64,000 nucleotides of DNA. Origin: Leucothrix mucor DSM 2157. Its GTDB lineage: Bacteria > Pseudomonadota > Gammaproteobacteria > Thiotrichales > Thiotrichaceae. A program made the position numbers and the translations under genes. Below, one piece after another: positions 35,608-45,251 of this stretch. The first letter of the stretch is position 1. Each line of letters starts with the position of its first letter. The notes below the pieces were generated by a model. It did not search any database. It was not told the origin of the DNA and saw only the letters and a list, made by a program, of their open reading frames with translations. Where the stretch lies: contig NZ_ATTE01000001.1 of NCBI RefSeq assembly GCF_000419525.1, forward strand, positions 3,842,501 through 3,906,500, read 5' to 3'.

Positions 35608-38600
35608 ACATAAATTATCTGAATGTCAGGGGGCTCAGCGTTTCACGTTGAGCCGTCGTCTCAAACGGGTTCAGCGCAAGCCTGATGAGTCTGCTATTTC
35701 AGGACTGCAGGCTGCTATCGAAGCATCCTGCGCACGCCGGCAACATCGCCTGCAAAACCTCCCTACTCCCCGCTACCCCGAAGAGCTCCCAGTTAGCGAA
35801 CGGCGCGAGGACATTCTCGAGTGTATCCGCAATAATCAGGTAACGATTATCTGTGGTGAAACCGGCTCAGGCAAAACCACTCAGCTACCTAAAATGTGTT
35901 TGGAGCTGGGCCGAGGTGTCGACGGTTTAATCGCTCACACCCAGCCGCGACGGATTGCCGCTCGAAGCGTAGCCACCCGAATTGCTGAAGAACTGAACTC
36001 TACACTTGGCGACATCGTTGGCTATAAGGTCCGCTTTAATGAAGAAGGTAGCGAAGATAATTATATTCGCCTACTGACTGACGGGATTTTACTGGCTGAA
36101 ATTCGCAGCGACCGTTACCTCAATCAATACGACACCATCATCATTGATGAGGCTCACGAGCGAAGCCTGAACATCGACTTTCTGCTGGGTTATTTCAAAT
36201 GGCTGTTGCCGCAGCGTAAAGATCTAAAGTTGATCATTACCTCTGCCACCATTGACCCTGAACGCTTCTCGACTCACTTTGGTAATGCGCCTATTATCGA
36301 AGTTTCGGGGCGTACTTATCCGGTAGAGGTTCGCTATCGCCCACTAGTTACCGATGACCCTGATGAGGCTGATCGTAATCAGATTCAGGGCATTATCGAT
36401 GCAACTGATGAGCTAATGCGCATTGCTCCGGGTGGTATTTTGGTGTTCTTATCCGGTGAACGCGAGATTCACGAGACGGCTGAGGCGTTGCGTAAACACC
36501 ACTCGCCTAGCACTGAAATATTACCCTTATTTGCCCGCTTGTCTGCCGGCGAGCAAAATCGTATTTTCCAACCCGGAAGAAATGCCCGTATTGTGCTGGC
36601 TACCAACGTAGCTGAAACCTCTTTGACCGTACCCGGCATTCGCTATGTAGTTGATACCGGTGTTGCCCGTATCTCCCGCTATTCTTGGCGTGCTCGGGTA
36701 CAACGCTTACCGATCGAAGCAGTCTCTCAAGCCTCGGCGAATCAGCGCTCAGGGCGTTGCGGTCGAACCAGTGATGGTATTGCCATTCGCTTATACAGCG
36801 AAGAGGATTATCTCAGCCGACCAGAGTTTACCGACCCCGAAATTCTACGGACTAATCTAGCCTCTGTTATTTTGCAGATGGCGATTATGAAGCTGGGTGA
36901 TGTAGAGAAATTCCCATTCGTAGAAGCGCCGGATATGCGCATGATACGCGATGGTTTCAAACTGCTGTTTGAACTCGGCGCCGTGAATGAAGATTACGAT
37001 ATCACTGAAATTGGGCGACGATTAGCTCATTTACCGATAGATCCTCGTTTTGGGCGCATGTTGCTGGCTGCTGAGGAGTTTCGCTCGTTACAGGAAGTCT
37101 TGGTTATTGTTAGCGCATTAGCCAGTCAGGACCCGCGCGAGCGTCCGCTGGATAAGCAGCAAGCGGCTGATGAAAAGCACTCCCGTTATAAGCATGAGCA
37201 ATCGGACTTCATGGCTTATCTGAACCTGTGGCAATACACTCAGGAACAGAAAAAAGAGCTCACCCAGAACAAGTATCGCCAGCTATGCAAAAAGGAATAT
37301 CTCTCTTACTTACGACTACGTGAATGGGAAGATATTTACCGCCAACTACGCCAGAGTTTGCGCGATCAGAAAATCACTTTCAGTAATGAAGAGTCGAGCT
37401 ATGACCCCATTCACCAGAGCCTACTCACCGGCTTATTGGGGCATGTAGCATTACAGGAAGAGAAACAAGAATACTTGGGCGCGAATGGCCGCAAGCTGTT
37501 TATCTTCCCATCTTCTGGCTTACGTAAAAAAACGCCCAAATGGATTATGGCGGCTGAGCAGGTAGAAACCTCCCGTCTATTTGCACGAACCGTTGCCAAG
37601 ATTCAACCGGAATGGATTGAGAAGCTAGGCGATCATTTAATTCGTCGTACTTACAGCGAACCGCGCTGGGAGAAGCGGCCCGCACAAGTGGCTGCCGATG
37701 AGCGCGCCACACTGTATGGCATTACCGTAACCCCACAACGTCGCGTTAATTTCGGTCCAATTGACCCTGTGCTATCGCGAGAGATATTTATACGTCACGC
37801 ATTGGTCTACAGCGAATTTAATAGTAAAGCCGCCTTTATTAAGCACAACCGTGACTTGATTGAGGAGCTTGAAGAGCTGGAAGCAAAGTCCCGTCGCCGC
37901 GATATTCTGGTCGATGAAGAAATCCTGTTTGAATACTATGAACAACGTATTCCAAAGCATATTTACAATGGCCGTTCCTTTGAGAAATGGGCGAAAAGAC
38001 TGCAACAAGAAGATCCTAACGCACTCAAAATGACGCGTGAAGATCTCATGCAGCGCGATGATTCGCATGTACGCGAAGAGCAATATCCGAATATGCTGGA
38101 AGTGCATGGTATGCGCCTGCCGCTAAGCTATCATTTTGAACCCGGCAACGACACTGATGGCGTTACCCTACAAGTACCCGCTGCCGCGCTACATCAGCTG
38201 AATTCCTGTCGCTTCGATTATCTGGTTCCTGGTATGTTGCAGGATAAAGTGACAGAAATGATCCGTACATTGCCTAAGCAAATTCGTAAACAATTTGTAC
38301 CTGCTCCAGATTACGCGCAAGCCTGTTGTGAAGCAATTCATCCTAGCGATGAGGTCAGTTTAATTGCAGCGGTTGCTCATCAATTGCATCGCATGTCAGG
38401 CACTCAAATTGATAATGAAGTGCTGCAAAAGGTTCGGTTCTCCGACCATCACAGCATGCGTTTCGCGATTATTGATGAAGCCGGTAAGGTGATTAAAGCC
38501 GGACGTGATCTGGCTGCTTTGAAAGGCGGTGTGGCACGAACCACCAGCGAGCAGTTACAACAGCGCGCTACTCAAAGCCTTGAGCGTGAAAACATCACAG

Positions 38601-39436
38601 AATGGGATTTTCGCGACCTACCAGAAAATGCGACGATCAAAACAGCAGGGATGCAAATTAAAGCCTGGCCTGCATTAGTGGATCACACGACCTCAGTTGC
38701 GATTCAACTGTTTGATAATGAAGCCAAAGCAATGCGTCAGCAGGGTTTACGACGCCTGTATATGCTGAGCCTGCGTAAAGAGTCACAGTATTTACTGAAG
38801 AATTTACCCGGCATTCAAAAGCTCTGCCTGAACTACGCCTCTACGGGTAGCTGTGAAGAGCTGAAGAAAAGTATTCATGACAATGCATTCCGACTAACTT
38901 TTGATTGTCAGACAATTCGTACAGAAGCCGGATTTAAAGAGCAAATAGAGTCCAATAAAGCGAAACTCATTCCTACCGCCACGACGATTTGTGAACAGCT
39001 ATCTGTCTTTTTGCCATCGGTTCACGATATCCGTAAGCGCATCAAAGGCAGTATCGACCCGCAATCATTAGAAGCGCTGAGCGATATAAAGCAGCAACTG
39101 GAAACACTGGTATACCCAGGGTTTTTAGATAATCTCGACCTACACACACTGCGCCAGTACCCACGCTACCTGAAAGCCATTCAGCGACGTTTAGATAAAT
39201 TGCGTGAGTCGCCCCTGAAAGACCGTCAGTTGCGTTTGCAAGTCACCAAACATATGGAACAGTACCAACAACTGATTAAGCGGAAGCCGGAGCTACAGAG
39301 CGATGAAAACCTGCAGCAGTATCGCTGGATGATTGAGGAGTTTCGGGTATCGCTATTTGCTCAGGAGCTGGGAACGGCCGCGCCGGTTTCAGATAAGCGC
39401 CTGAGCAAGCAATGGAAGCAGATTGATATCGTTTAG
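35579..39436 (+). CDS. hrpA: ATP-dependent RNA helicase HrpA
   Basis: From the ATG at 35579 the protein is 1285 residues, like E. coli HrpA (1300); an upstream TTG is unlikely. Motif I is GETGSGKTTQLPK (93-105), motif II is IIIDEAHERSLN, and motif VI is QRSGRCGRTSDG. The RecA pair is followed by the HA2 and OB-fold regions and the long HrpA-specific C-terminus (about 650-1285). It is a DEAH-box helicase acting on mRNA processing and on colliding ribosomes. It starts inside the end of the cyclase gene and converges with the ExbD-like operon. Confidence 0.96.
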   Translation: MPQKKLQELKHKLSECQGAQRFTLSRRLKRVQRKPDESAISGLQAAIEASCARRQHRLQNLPTPRYPEELPVSERREDILECIRNNQVTIICGETGSGKTTQLPKMCLELGRGVDGLIAHTQPRRIAARSVATRIAEELNSTLGDIVGYKVRFNEEGSEDNYIRLLTDGILLAEIRSDRYLNQYDTIIIDEAHERSLNIDFLLGYFKWLLPQRKDLKLIITSATIDPERFSTHFGNAPIIEVSGRTYPVEVRYRPLVTDDPDEADRNQIQGIIDATDELMRIAPGGILVFLSGEREIHETAEALRKHHSPSTEILPLFARLSAGEQNRIFQPGRNARIVLATNVAETSLTVPGIRYVVDTGVARISRYSWRARVQRLPIEAVSQASANQRSGRCGRTSDGIAIRLYSEEDYLSRPEFTDPEILRTNLASVILQMAIMKLGDVEKFPFVEAPDMRMIRDGFKLLFELGAVNEDYDITEIGRRLAHLPIDPRFGRMLLAAEEFRSLQEVLVIVSALASQDPRERPLDKQQAADEKHSRYKHEQSDFMAYLNLWQYTQEQKKELTQNKYRQLCKKEYLSYLRLREWEDIYRQLRQSLRDQKITFSNEESSYDPIHQSLLTGLLGHVALQEEKQEYLGANGRKLFIFPSSGLRKKTPKWIMAAEQVETSRLFARTVAKIQPEWIEKLGDHLIRRTYSEPRWEKRPAQVAADERATLYGITVTPQRRVNFGPIDPVLSREIFIRHALVYSEFNSKAAFIKHNRDLIEELEELEAKSRRRDILVDEEILFEYYEQRIPKHIYNGRSFEKWAKRLQQEDPNALKMTREDLMQRDDSHVREEQYPNMLEVHGMRLPLSYHFEPGNDTDGVTLQVPAAALHQLNSCRFDYLVPGMLQDKVTEMIRTLPKQIRKQFVPAPDYAQACCEAIHPSDEVSLIAAVAHQLHRMSGTQIDNEVLQKVRFSDHHSMRFAIIDEAGKVIKAGRDLAALKGGVARTTSEQLQQRATQSLERENITEWDFRDLPENATIKTAGMQIKAWPALVDHTTSVAIQLFDNEAKAMRQQGLRRLYMLSLRKESQYLLKNLPGIQKLCLNYASTGSCEELKKSIHDNAFRLTFDCQTIRTEAGFKEQIESNKAKLIPTATTICEQLSVFLPSVHDIRKRIKGSIDPQSLEALSDIKQQLETLVYPGFLDNLDLHTLRQYPRYLKAIQRRLDKLRESPLKDRQLRLQVTKHMEQYQQLIKRKPELQSDENLQQYRWMIEEFRVSLFAQELGTAAPVSDKRLSKQWKQIDIV

Positions 39437-39451
39437 ACGAGAGGCGTCTAA
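39434..39451. repeat. Small inverted repeat between convergent genes
   Basis: TAGACG and CGTCTA flank a 5-base loop directly after the hrpA stop, in the 23-bp gap before the convergent ExbD-like gene. There is no T-run, so a terminator role is doubtful. Confidence 0.25.
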
Positions 39452-39459
39452 GCGGTTAT

Positions 39460-40116
39460 TTATTGAGTTGGCTGAGGTGCCGGTGCGCTATCAGAAGCCA
39501 AGAATGACGGTAAGTAGCTACAAGCACTCACATAAGTCAGGTCGCAAATAGATGGCGGGTACTCGCCACTGACTGGCTGCCAGCCTGATTTAACTTGGCG
39601 AGTCTTTAGATACTTTCTAGCGTTGCGAAAACTTTCATAACCACTACCCGCCGTACTGCCCAAGTTGGTTTCATCATAGACAAAGAAGTATGCAAAATAC
39701 TGGGATGGATCGATCTGATTCAGCTGCTTCTGTAGCTCGCTATCTCGCTTCTCAAGCTCAGTAAACTTAGACCAGTCTTCAGTATCGCGCGCGTGGAAAG
39801 AAATGCCTTTCTCAGGATCAATCTGTGCAAACAAGCCTTGATACCCAAGATCAAAAATACGCTTATTCGCTGCAGCACCTTTGCTGGTTTGCTGCGCCGC
39901 ATTTAAAAACACCTGCTCCGTATTTAACACCAAAAGCCTGTCGTCTTTACTAATGATATAGGCTGGGCGCAATTCCGTTTCATGCTCGATCGGAATCTCC
40001 AGCTCATAGGTTTTATTGTTATCGTGAATCAAGTTGATCACGGCAAAGATAATCAAAATCCCCACCGAGTTGGATACGATATCCGTCAGTGAATCCACAT
40101 TGATCAGATTTTTCAT
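39460..40116 (-). CDS. ExbD/TolR-like membrane protein (second partner)
   Basis: The 218-residue protein has one N-terminal membrane span (about 13-30). The start MKNLINVDSLTDIVSNSVGI places an Asp (D12) at the edge of the span, as in the proton-carrying Asp of ExbD/TolR. The rest is a periplasmic domain with no recognised motif. It overlaps the preceding gene by 4 bp (ATGA) and is the last of dacB-ExbB-ExbD-ExbD. The ExbD assignment rests on topology and gene order rather than strong similarity. Confidence 0.65.
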   Translation of the reverse strand: MKNLINVDSLTDIVSNSVGILIIFAVINLIHDNNKTYELEIPIEHETELRPAYIISKDDRLLVLNTEQVFLNAAQQTSKGAAANKRIFDLGYQGLFAQIDPEKGISFHARDTEDWSKFTELEKRDSELQKQLNQIDPSQYFAYFFVYDETNLGSTAGSGYESFRNARKYLKTRQVKSGWQPVSGEYPPSICDLTYVSACSYLPSFLASDSAPAPQPTQ

Positions 40117-40739
40117 GGTGTTGATCCAGCGCCTGCCTGATTGTGCAGACTCAGTGCCCAGTTGGCATCCAGCGGCTCAAGTCCAACGCTAATGCTGCGT
40201 GCATTAGGTGACTCAGTCATTAGCTGACGCACCTTCTGGTAAGCCTGTCCGCCATTTGGATATACGCCAAACAGCACAAACTCTTCATAAAGAAAATTCG
40301 CTTTTAATGCCATTTCATTAATCTGTCGAATCTCATACATCCACAGCAGTACGTCTTCAGTATCTGGAGGTTGCGCGATCATATCCGGGCTGCTCTGCAA
40401 ATCCATCACACGGTCAACCATCGACTGCCGGCGTAGAATAATCATCGCCAGCAAAGCTTTGGATTCATCATCCACGACCTTTTGCAGCTCTTGAATACGA
40501 CCTACCGGTGGCACCACAATCACGCCATCTGGCATGGTAAAGATCTGGAAAGCAACCTTGTAGCCTTGCTCCAACTCCATGGTGAGTTTCACTTTTTGCG
40601 GTGTCGAAATACTGCTCAGAATATTGATAAATGACAACACACCCATCACGCACAGGAAAATACTAAGAAATGGAAATAAGCTTATCTCCAGTTTCTCCTG
40701 AGGCAGATAACGGGCGTAACGGGACGCTTTACTTGTCAT
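40113..40739 (-). CDS. ExbD-like membrane protein (first partner)
   Basis: From the ATG at 40737-40739 the protein is 208 residues; a longer frame reaches 40769. A basic N-terminus leads to one span (about 20-42) with the stretch ISLFPFLSIFLCVMGVLSF. This resembles the ExbD-like FPFL(D/S)...C..G group, but Ser stands where the proton-relay Asp would be. The periplasmic part (about 45-208) is unrecognised. It overlaps the ExbB-like gene by 11 bp and the next ExbD-like gene by 4 bp, showing tight coupling. Confidence 0.65.
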   Translation of the reverse strand: MTSKASRYARYLPQEKLEISLFPFLSIFLCVMGVLSFINILSSISTPQKVKLTMELEQGYKVAFQIFTMPDGVIVVPPVGRIQELQKVVDDESKALLAMIILRRQSMVDRVMDLQSSPDMIAQPPDTEDVLLWMYEIRQINEMALKANFLYEEFVLFGVYPNGGQAYQKVRQLMTESPNARSISVGLEPLDANWALSLHNQAGAGSTP

Positions 40740-41754
40740 GCTTTTTAAAGTCAGACAGACGCGATTCAAAGATCATTTCATACAGATCTTCCATCGTTTC
40801 TTGCAGCGCTGAAATTTGCGTGCTGAGCAATTTAATTTCATTAGCGACCGACTGCACCGGTGCCATGCTTGATGCAACAGAACCGTTCTCGCCAGTCATT
40901 GCAGTAGTAGATAGATTACCCACTTCAGCTACTAAGCTAGGCTTCACTTCGTGAAACCACTGCTGGTCTAATTGAATCAGATAAGCTTCTTCGCGCTTTT
41001 CCAACCAAATCATGGTCATCATCAACGGTACGCTAAGCAACAAAGCCAGCAAGGTCGTATCAAATGCAGTTGCGAGTGAATTGGTGACTAATGGTAGGTT
41101 ATCTTTCAGCATTGAAGAAACATCAGTCACTGAGTTGGTGGATGTCATCGCATCGGAGAAATGCGCGATACCATTACTGATTCCCCACACCGTACCGATG
41201 AAACCTAAGATCGGAATAGCCCAAACCATAAAGCGTGACAAGGCAAAAGAACCACGCATGTATTCACGCTCGGTAATTCCAAAGCCTTCATCAACCTGCG
41301 CATCCGTTTGCGATTGACCGAGATAGAGCTGCAAACGAGTCAGCAATAAATTGTCATTACCAACCAGCTTTAGCGGTACGCTTTGACGCAATCTCTGCCA
41401 TAAATCGCTGCCACCAACACCAATATTGGCTTCTTTAAGCATTGCTGGTAACGCTTTTGATACCAGCAAATGACTCTGTAATTGCTCACGACGTAACTTG
41501 CCGCGCTTCAACCATAGGTGCATTAAACTGGTCACAAAAAACCAAAGAATCAACGGTGAAATCCAGTTACCAAACAGGATTTTCAACACGCGATGCATGC
41601 TGCTCACATCGAGCATAAAATGCACGAACAATGCTGGAATTAAGACCAGTATCGCCCCCAATAACAGCGGTTGGAAAAATGCTTGTTCAATAGGGTACTG
41701 CCGGGTCATGGCTGCAGGAGCCAATGAAACCCGGGAATCAGCTTGTTGTGTCAC
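40729..41754 (-). CDS. MotA/TolQ/ExbB family proton-channel protein
   Basis: The 341-residue protein starts at a GTG with GAGAG 8 bases upstream. It has membrane segments at about 29-48, 64-82, 176-198 and 228-251, one more than standard ExbB. The third contains the family motif GFIGTVWGI (184-192) and the fourth the Thr-rich stretch ATAFDTTLLALLLS. The C-terminus (about 290-335) is a predicted coiled coil (IKLLSTQISALQETMEDLYEM). Such proteins form proton channels with ExbD/TolR/MotB partners and power envelope machines. It lies between dacB (36 bp upstream) and two ExbD-like genes. Confidence 0.85.
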   Translation of the reverse strand: MTQQADSRVSLAPAAMTRQYPIEQAFFQPLLLGAILVLIPALFVHFMLDVSSMHRVLKILFGNWISPLILWFFVTSLMHLWLKRGKLRREQLQSHLLVSKALPAMLKEANIGVGGSDLWQRLRQSVPLKLVGNDNLLLTRLQLYLGQSQTDAQVDEGFGITEREYMRGSFALSRFMVWAIPILGFIGTVWGISNGIAHFSDAMTSTNSVTDVSSMLKDNLPLVTNSLATAFDTTLLALLLSVPLMMTMIWLEKREEAYLIQLDQQWFHEVKPSLVAEVGNLSTTAMTGENGSVASSMAPVQSVANEIKLLSTQISALQETMEDLYEMIFESRLSDFKKHDK

Positions 41755-41790
41755 AGTGTATTCTCTCAGCGTTATTTAGATGGCGAAAGC

Positions 41791-43254
41791 TTAGTAGCCC
41801 TTAGCCAGTTGTTGTCCACTTTTACCCCAGAACACCCACTCGATAAAGTTATCATGGATGCTGCGGGCACGGGTGCGGGCTGCAGGGTCGTTATGCAAAA
41901 TAGAGACGACATAAGTACGACCATCTGCGGCATTCACATAACCCGCAATACCACGTACGTCACGTAGCGTTCCGGTTTTAAAGAATCCACGACCACGAAC
42001 GGCAGACTTTTTGAAGCGACCCTTCATGGTGCCATCAACGCCAGCAACGGCCATTGAACGCAACCAAACATCACGGTTAGGACCGTAGTAAGCCTTGCTT
42101 AGTAGGTGAGCAATACTTGCGGTGCTAACGCGTGCATAACGGCTCAAACCAGAACCATTCTCGATACGCAGCTCGGGGAATTGTAATCCCTGACTACGCA
42201 AGTAATCATCAATCCCTTCCGCGCCTTTTTGTGGTGTACCGGGTGCGCCATAGCGCTTAGCACCAATTGCACGCATTAACTGACGAGCCATCACGTTATT
42301 ACTATCTTTAACAACCGTTGGCAGTAATTCACCTAAAGTTTTGGAGTAATGCGTGTGAATCAATCGAGCATTGGCAGGAGTTGCACCGACCATGAACTGA
42401 GCGTTGATGCGGCCTTTAAGCTCTTTAGTCCAGATAGTATTAATCGCAGAATACATAGTATTGGCCGGATCAGTCACCGCCATACTAAAACCACGCGCAC
42501 GACAACGACGCGCCATATAGCCACTAAAGGTTACGGTGACTGCATCACCTCTGCCACGCGAAACACTGGTTCTGACTGAACAGCTCTTCTTCGCGCGCTT
42601 AACCTTATTTACAATTCTTAAGTTGTGCGCAGGCGTTGAAGTGCTGGCATGAATCTTATTGCCACTGCGCCATACGCGAAACTTTGAGAGACGCTCATTA
42701 AACATCAGCGCATCTGGCTGTGCGTTGTAAGCGCTATACGGTTTACCATCAAAAGCACCCGGATCAATTTTCGGACCATTAAAGAACGTGTCATCGAAAA
42801 TCAGGCGACCCTGAATCGTGTGAATCCCTTTGCGGCGCAGTTGCGAGAGCATTTCACGCAAACCTTTCGTATCAAAGTCTGGCGCACCATAACCTTTAAT
42901 ATAAACATTGCCGGATAACACGCCAGCCTGCAGTTGACCATTGGTTGAGATTTCAATCGGCCAGCGATAATTGGGCCCTAATGACCCTAGCGCAACGTAG
43001 GAGGTCAGTAGCTTCATCACCGAAGCTGGGTTACGTGCAATCTCAGCATTGTGTGAAATCAGCGGTCTTGGCGAGCCAATGGCTTGCACATAGGCGCTCA
43101 TTCCCCACGGAGACATACCGGAGGAACGTAATAGCTTCTGGATTTCAGGAGGAAGTTGCGGATATATCGGCTCTGCGGCCGTTGCATTACTGCTGATCGT
43201 TAGCGAGAGTGCGCTTGCACAGAGTAATGTTTTTAAAATAGCCCTAAATTTCAT
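41791..43254 (-). CDS. dacB: D-alanyl-D-alanine carboxypeptidase/endopeptidase (PBP4, DacB)
   Basis: The 487-residue protein has a signal peptide (1-27, ATA-AE). The S13 active-site motifs are SVMK (78-81), SNN (318-320) and KTG (426-428), separated by the large insert typical of PBP4. It trims D-Ala from stem peptides and cuts cross-links in the periplasm. It precedes the ExbB/ExbD-like genes by 36 bp on the same strand, so co-transcription is likely, and lies 57 bp after ubiD. The basic region near 218-255 (KRAKKSC, ARRCRARG) is an unusual patch. Confidence 0.94.
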   Translation of the reverse strand: MKFRAILKTLLCASALSLTISSNATAAEPIYPQLPPEIQKLLRSSGMSPWGMSAYVQAIGSPRPLISHNAEIARNPASVMKLLTSYVALGSLGPNYRWPIEISTNGQLQAGVLSGNVYIKGYGAPDFDTKGLREMLSQLRRKGIHTIQGRLIFDDTFFNGPKIDPGAFDGKPYSAYNAQPDALMFNERLSKFRVWRSGNKIHASTSTPAHNLRIVNKVKRAKKSCSVRTSVSRGRGDAVTVTFSGYMARRCRARGFSMAVTDPANTMYSAINTIWTKELKGRINAQFMVGATPANARLIHTHYSKTLGELLPTVVKDSNNVMARQLMRAIGAKRYGAPGTPQKGAEGIDDYLRSQGLQFPELRIENGSGLSRYARVSTASIAHLLSKAYYGPNRDVWLRSMAVAGVDGTMKGRFKKSAVRGRGFFKTGTLRDVRGIAGYVNAADGRTYVVSILHNDPAARTRARSIHDNFIEWVFWGKSGQQLAKGY

Positions 43255-43311
43255 TTCAACGAGTACCTTATACTTTCATGTGTTTATTTTTATTTTATAT
43301 TTTCGACACAA

Positions 43312-44781
43312 TTACAGATCAAGTCCCAAATCCGACCACATATCATCGACTTTAGCTTTGACGTCTGCCTGCATTGTAATTGGTTCGCCCCACTCGCGGG
43401 TTGTTTCCCCAGCCCACTTGTTCGTTGCATCAAACCCCATCTTCGAGCCCAATCCTGACACTGGCGATGCAAAATCCAGATAGTCGATTGGTGTATTCTC
43501 TACCATCATCGTATCACGAGCCGGGTCCATTCGGGTAGTCATTGCCCAAATTACGTCCGTCCAGTCTCGCGTATTTATATCATCATCAACCACAATGACG
43601 AACTTAGTATACATAAATTGTCTTAAAAAAGACCAGACTCCCATCATTACCCTTTTGGCATGTCCTGGGTATTGCTTCTTCATACTCACCACCGCCATGC
43701 GGTATGAGCAGCCTTCTGGTGGCAGGTAAAAATCGACAATCTCCGGAAATTGCTTCTGTAAAATCGGTACGAATACCTCATTTAGCGCAACCCCGAGTAT
43801 TGCAGGCTCATCCGGTGGACGGCCGGTGTAGGTACTGTGATAAATCGGATCAACACGATGTGTGATGCGCTCGACCGTAAAGACCGGAAAGCTATCCACT
43901 TCATTGTAGTAACCCGTGTGATCACCATACGGCCCTTCTGGCGCCATATCATCCGGATAAATAAATCCTTCCAATACAAACTCAGCCGATGCCGGCACCT
44001 GTAAATCATTTCCTAAACATTGCGCTAACTCAGTTCTCGAGCCCCGCAATAAACCGGCAAACGCATATTCCGATAAGGTATCCGGTACGGGTGTCACCGC
44101 ACCTAAAATGGTTGCAGGATCAGCACCCAATGCCACGCTCACTGGAAATGGCTCGCCCGGATGCTCTTGCTGCCATTCCCTAAAATCTAATGCCCCACCA
44201 CGATGTGATAACCAACGCATAATCAGACGGTTACGCCCTAATACTTGCTGGCGGTAGATCCCAAGATTTTGCCGCTTTTTATGCGGCCCTTTGGTAATCA
44301 CCAAGCCCCAAGTTATCAATGGTGCCACATCACCGGGCCAACAATGCTGAACAGGAATTTTTCCAAGGTCAACTTGGTCGCCTTCTATCACCACAGCTTG
44401 GCAGGCTGGCTTACTGATTTTCTTAGGCGCCATGTCCAATACTTTGCGGTATTTTGGAATCAGATTGAGCGCATCCCGAAAGCCTTTTGGTGGCTCAGGC
44501 TCTTTCAGCATGGCGAGTAGTTGACCCACGCCACGCAAGGCTTCAACACTTTCTTCGCCCATTCCCATGGCAACCCGCTTAGGGGTACCAAACAAGTTGG
44601 TTAGCACTGGCGTGTTATAGCCTTTGGGGTTTTCAAATAACAATGCAGGCCCGCCAGCCCGCAGCACCCGATCAGAAATTTCAGTCATTTCCAAATGGGT
44701 ATCGACCTCAGCCGCAATCCGTTTTAGCTCACCCTGCTTTTCCAGCTGTTCGATGAAGTCTCTGAGGTCCTTGTATTTCAT
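43312..44781 (-). CDS. ubiD: 4-hydroxy-3-polyprenylbenzoate decarboxylase UbiD
   Basis: The 489-residue protein starts [20 protein letters not shown] and has the UbiD prenyl-FMN/metal-site stretches [46 protein letters not shown] and [11 protein letters not shown]. It decarboxylates the ubiquinone precursor in the cytosol, using prenylated FMN made by UbiX (not in this window). It follows fur by 9 bp, so the two may share a transcript. Confidence 0.96.
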   Translation of the reverse strand: MKYKDLRDFIEQLEKQGELKRIAAEVDTHLEMTEISDRVLRAGGPALLFENPKGYNTPVLTNLFGTPKRVAMGMGEESVEALRGVGQLLAMLKEPEPPKGFRDALNLIPKYRKVLDMAPKKISKPACQAVVIEGDQVDLGKIPVQHCWPGDVAPLITWGLVITKGPHKKRQNLGIYRQQVLGRNRLIMRWLSHRGGALDFREWQQEHPGEPFPVSVALGADPATILGAVTPVPDTLSEYAFAGLLRGSRTELAQCLGNDLQVPASAEFVLEGFIYPDDMAPEGPYGDHTGYYNEVDSFPVFTVERITHRVDPIYHSTYTGRPPDEPAILGVALNEVFVPILQKQFPEIVDFYLPPEGCSYRMAVVSMKKQYPGHAKRVMMGVWSFLRQFMYTKFVIVVDDDINTRDWTDVIWAMTTRMDPARDTMMVENTPIDYLDFASPVSGLGSKMGFDATNKWAGETTREWGEPITMQADVKAKVDDMWSDLGLDL

Positions 44782-44790
44782 GCTTATCCT

Positions 44791-45192
44791 TTATTTGAAT
44801 TCGCCATAGAGAATCAGGCTGTGGTCAGCTAGCTCAAAGCCATATTCTTCTGCGATTTCACGCTGGCGTTGTTCGATAATGTCATCGTGAAACTCAACGA
44901 TTTTGCCGCTTTTCAGGCAAACCATGTGATCGTGATGCTCGCCATTATCCAACTCAAACACGGCTTGGCCGCCTTCAAAGTTATGGCGAATCACCAAGCC
45001 AGCCGCTTCAAATTGCGTCAAAACCCGATACACAGTTGCTAATGCAATATTACTGTCACTGTCATTCAACAAGATGCGATAGACATCCTCAGCACTCATA
45101 TGGCGCTCTTTTGAGGTCTCTAATATCTGCAAAATTCTGGTGCGTGGCAGCGTTACTTTAAGTCCCGCCAGTTTGATTTCGTTCGTACCCAT
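44791..45192 (-). CDS. fur: Ferric uptake regulator Fur
   Basis: The 133-residue protein has an N-terminal winged-helix DNA-binding domain (about 1-80: TLPRTRILQILE, AEDVYR, ALATVYRVLTQFE). The metal-binding dimer domain contains GEHHDHMVC. The structural CxxC of E. coli Fur is replaced (CLKSGKIVEF), as in P. aeruginosa Fur, so the zinc-cysteine site is absent. It is an iron-responsive repressor. It lies between bioF and ubiD on the minus strand rather than in the usual recN/omlA context. Confidence 0.95.
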   Translation of the reverse strand: MGTNEIKLAGLKVTLPRTRILQILETSKERHMSAEDVYRILLNDSDSNIALATVYRVLTQFEAAGLVIRHNFEGGQAVFELDNGEHHDHMVCLKSGKIVEFHDDIIEQRQREIAEEYGFELADHSLILYGEFK

Positions 45193-45251
45193 GTTTGCTC
45201 CTGTCTCATCTTTATCAGTGTGCCCGAGACACCTGACCGATACAATTATCC

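Noticed and set aside
39460-41754. Zorya-type defence system (ZorA/ZorB)
   Set aside because: A MotA/ExbB-like protein with membrane partners recalls ZorAB, but there is no long ZorA tail, no OmpA-like ZorB domain and no ZorC/ZorD helicase or nuclease. Neighbours are dacB and hrpA, and HrpA is an ordinary housekeeping helicase.
41743-41967. Small plus-strand frame overlapping dacB and the ExbB-like gene start
   Set aside because: It is antisense to conserved coding sequence with no ribosome site or recognisable product.
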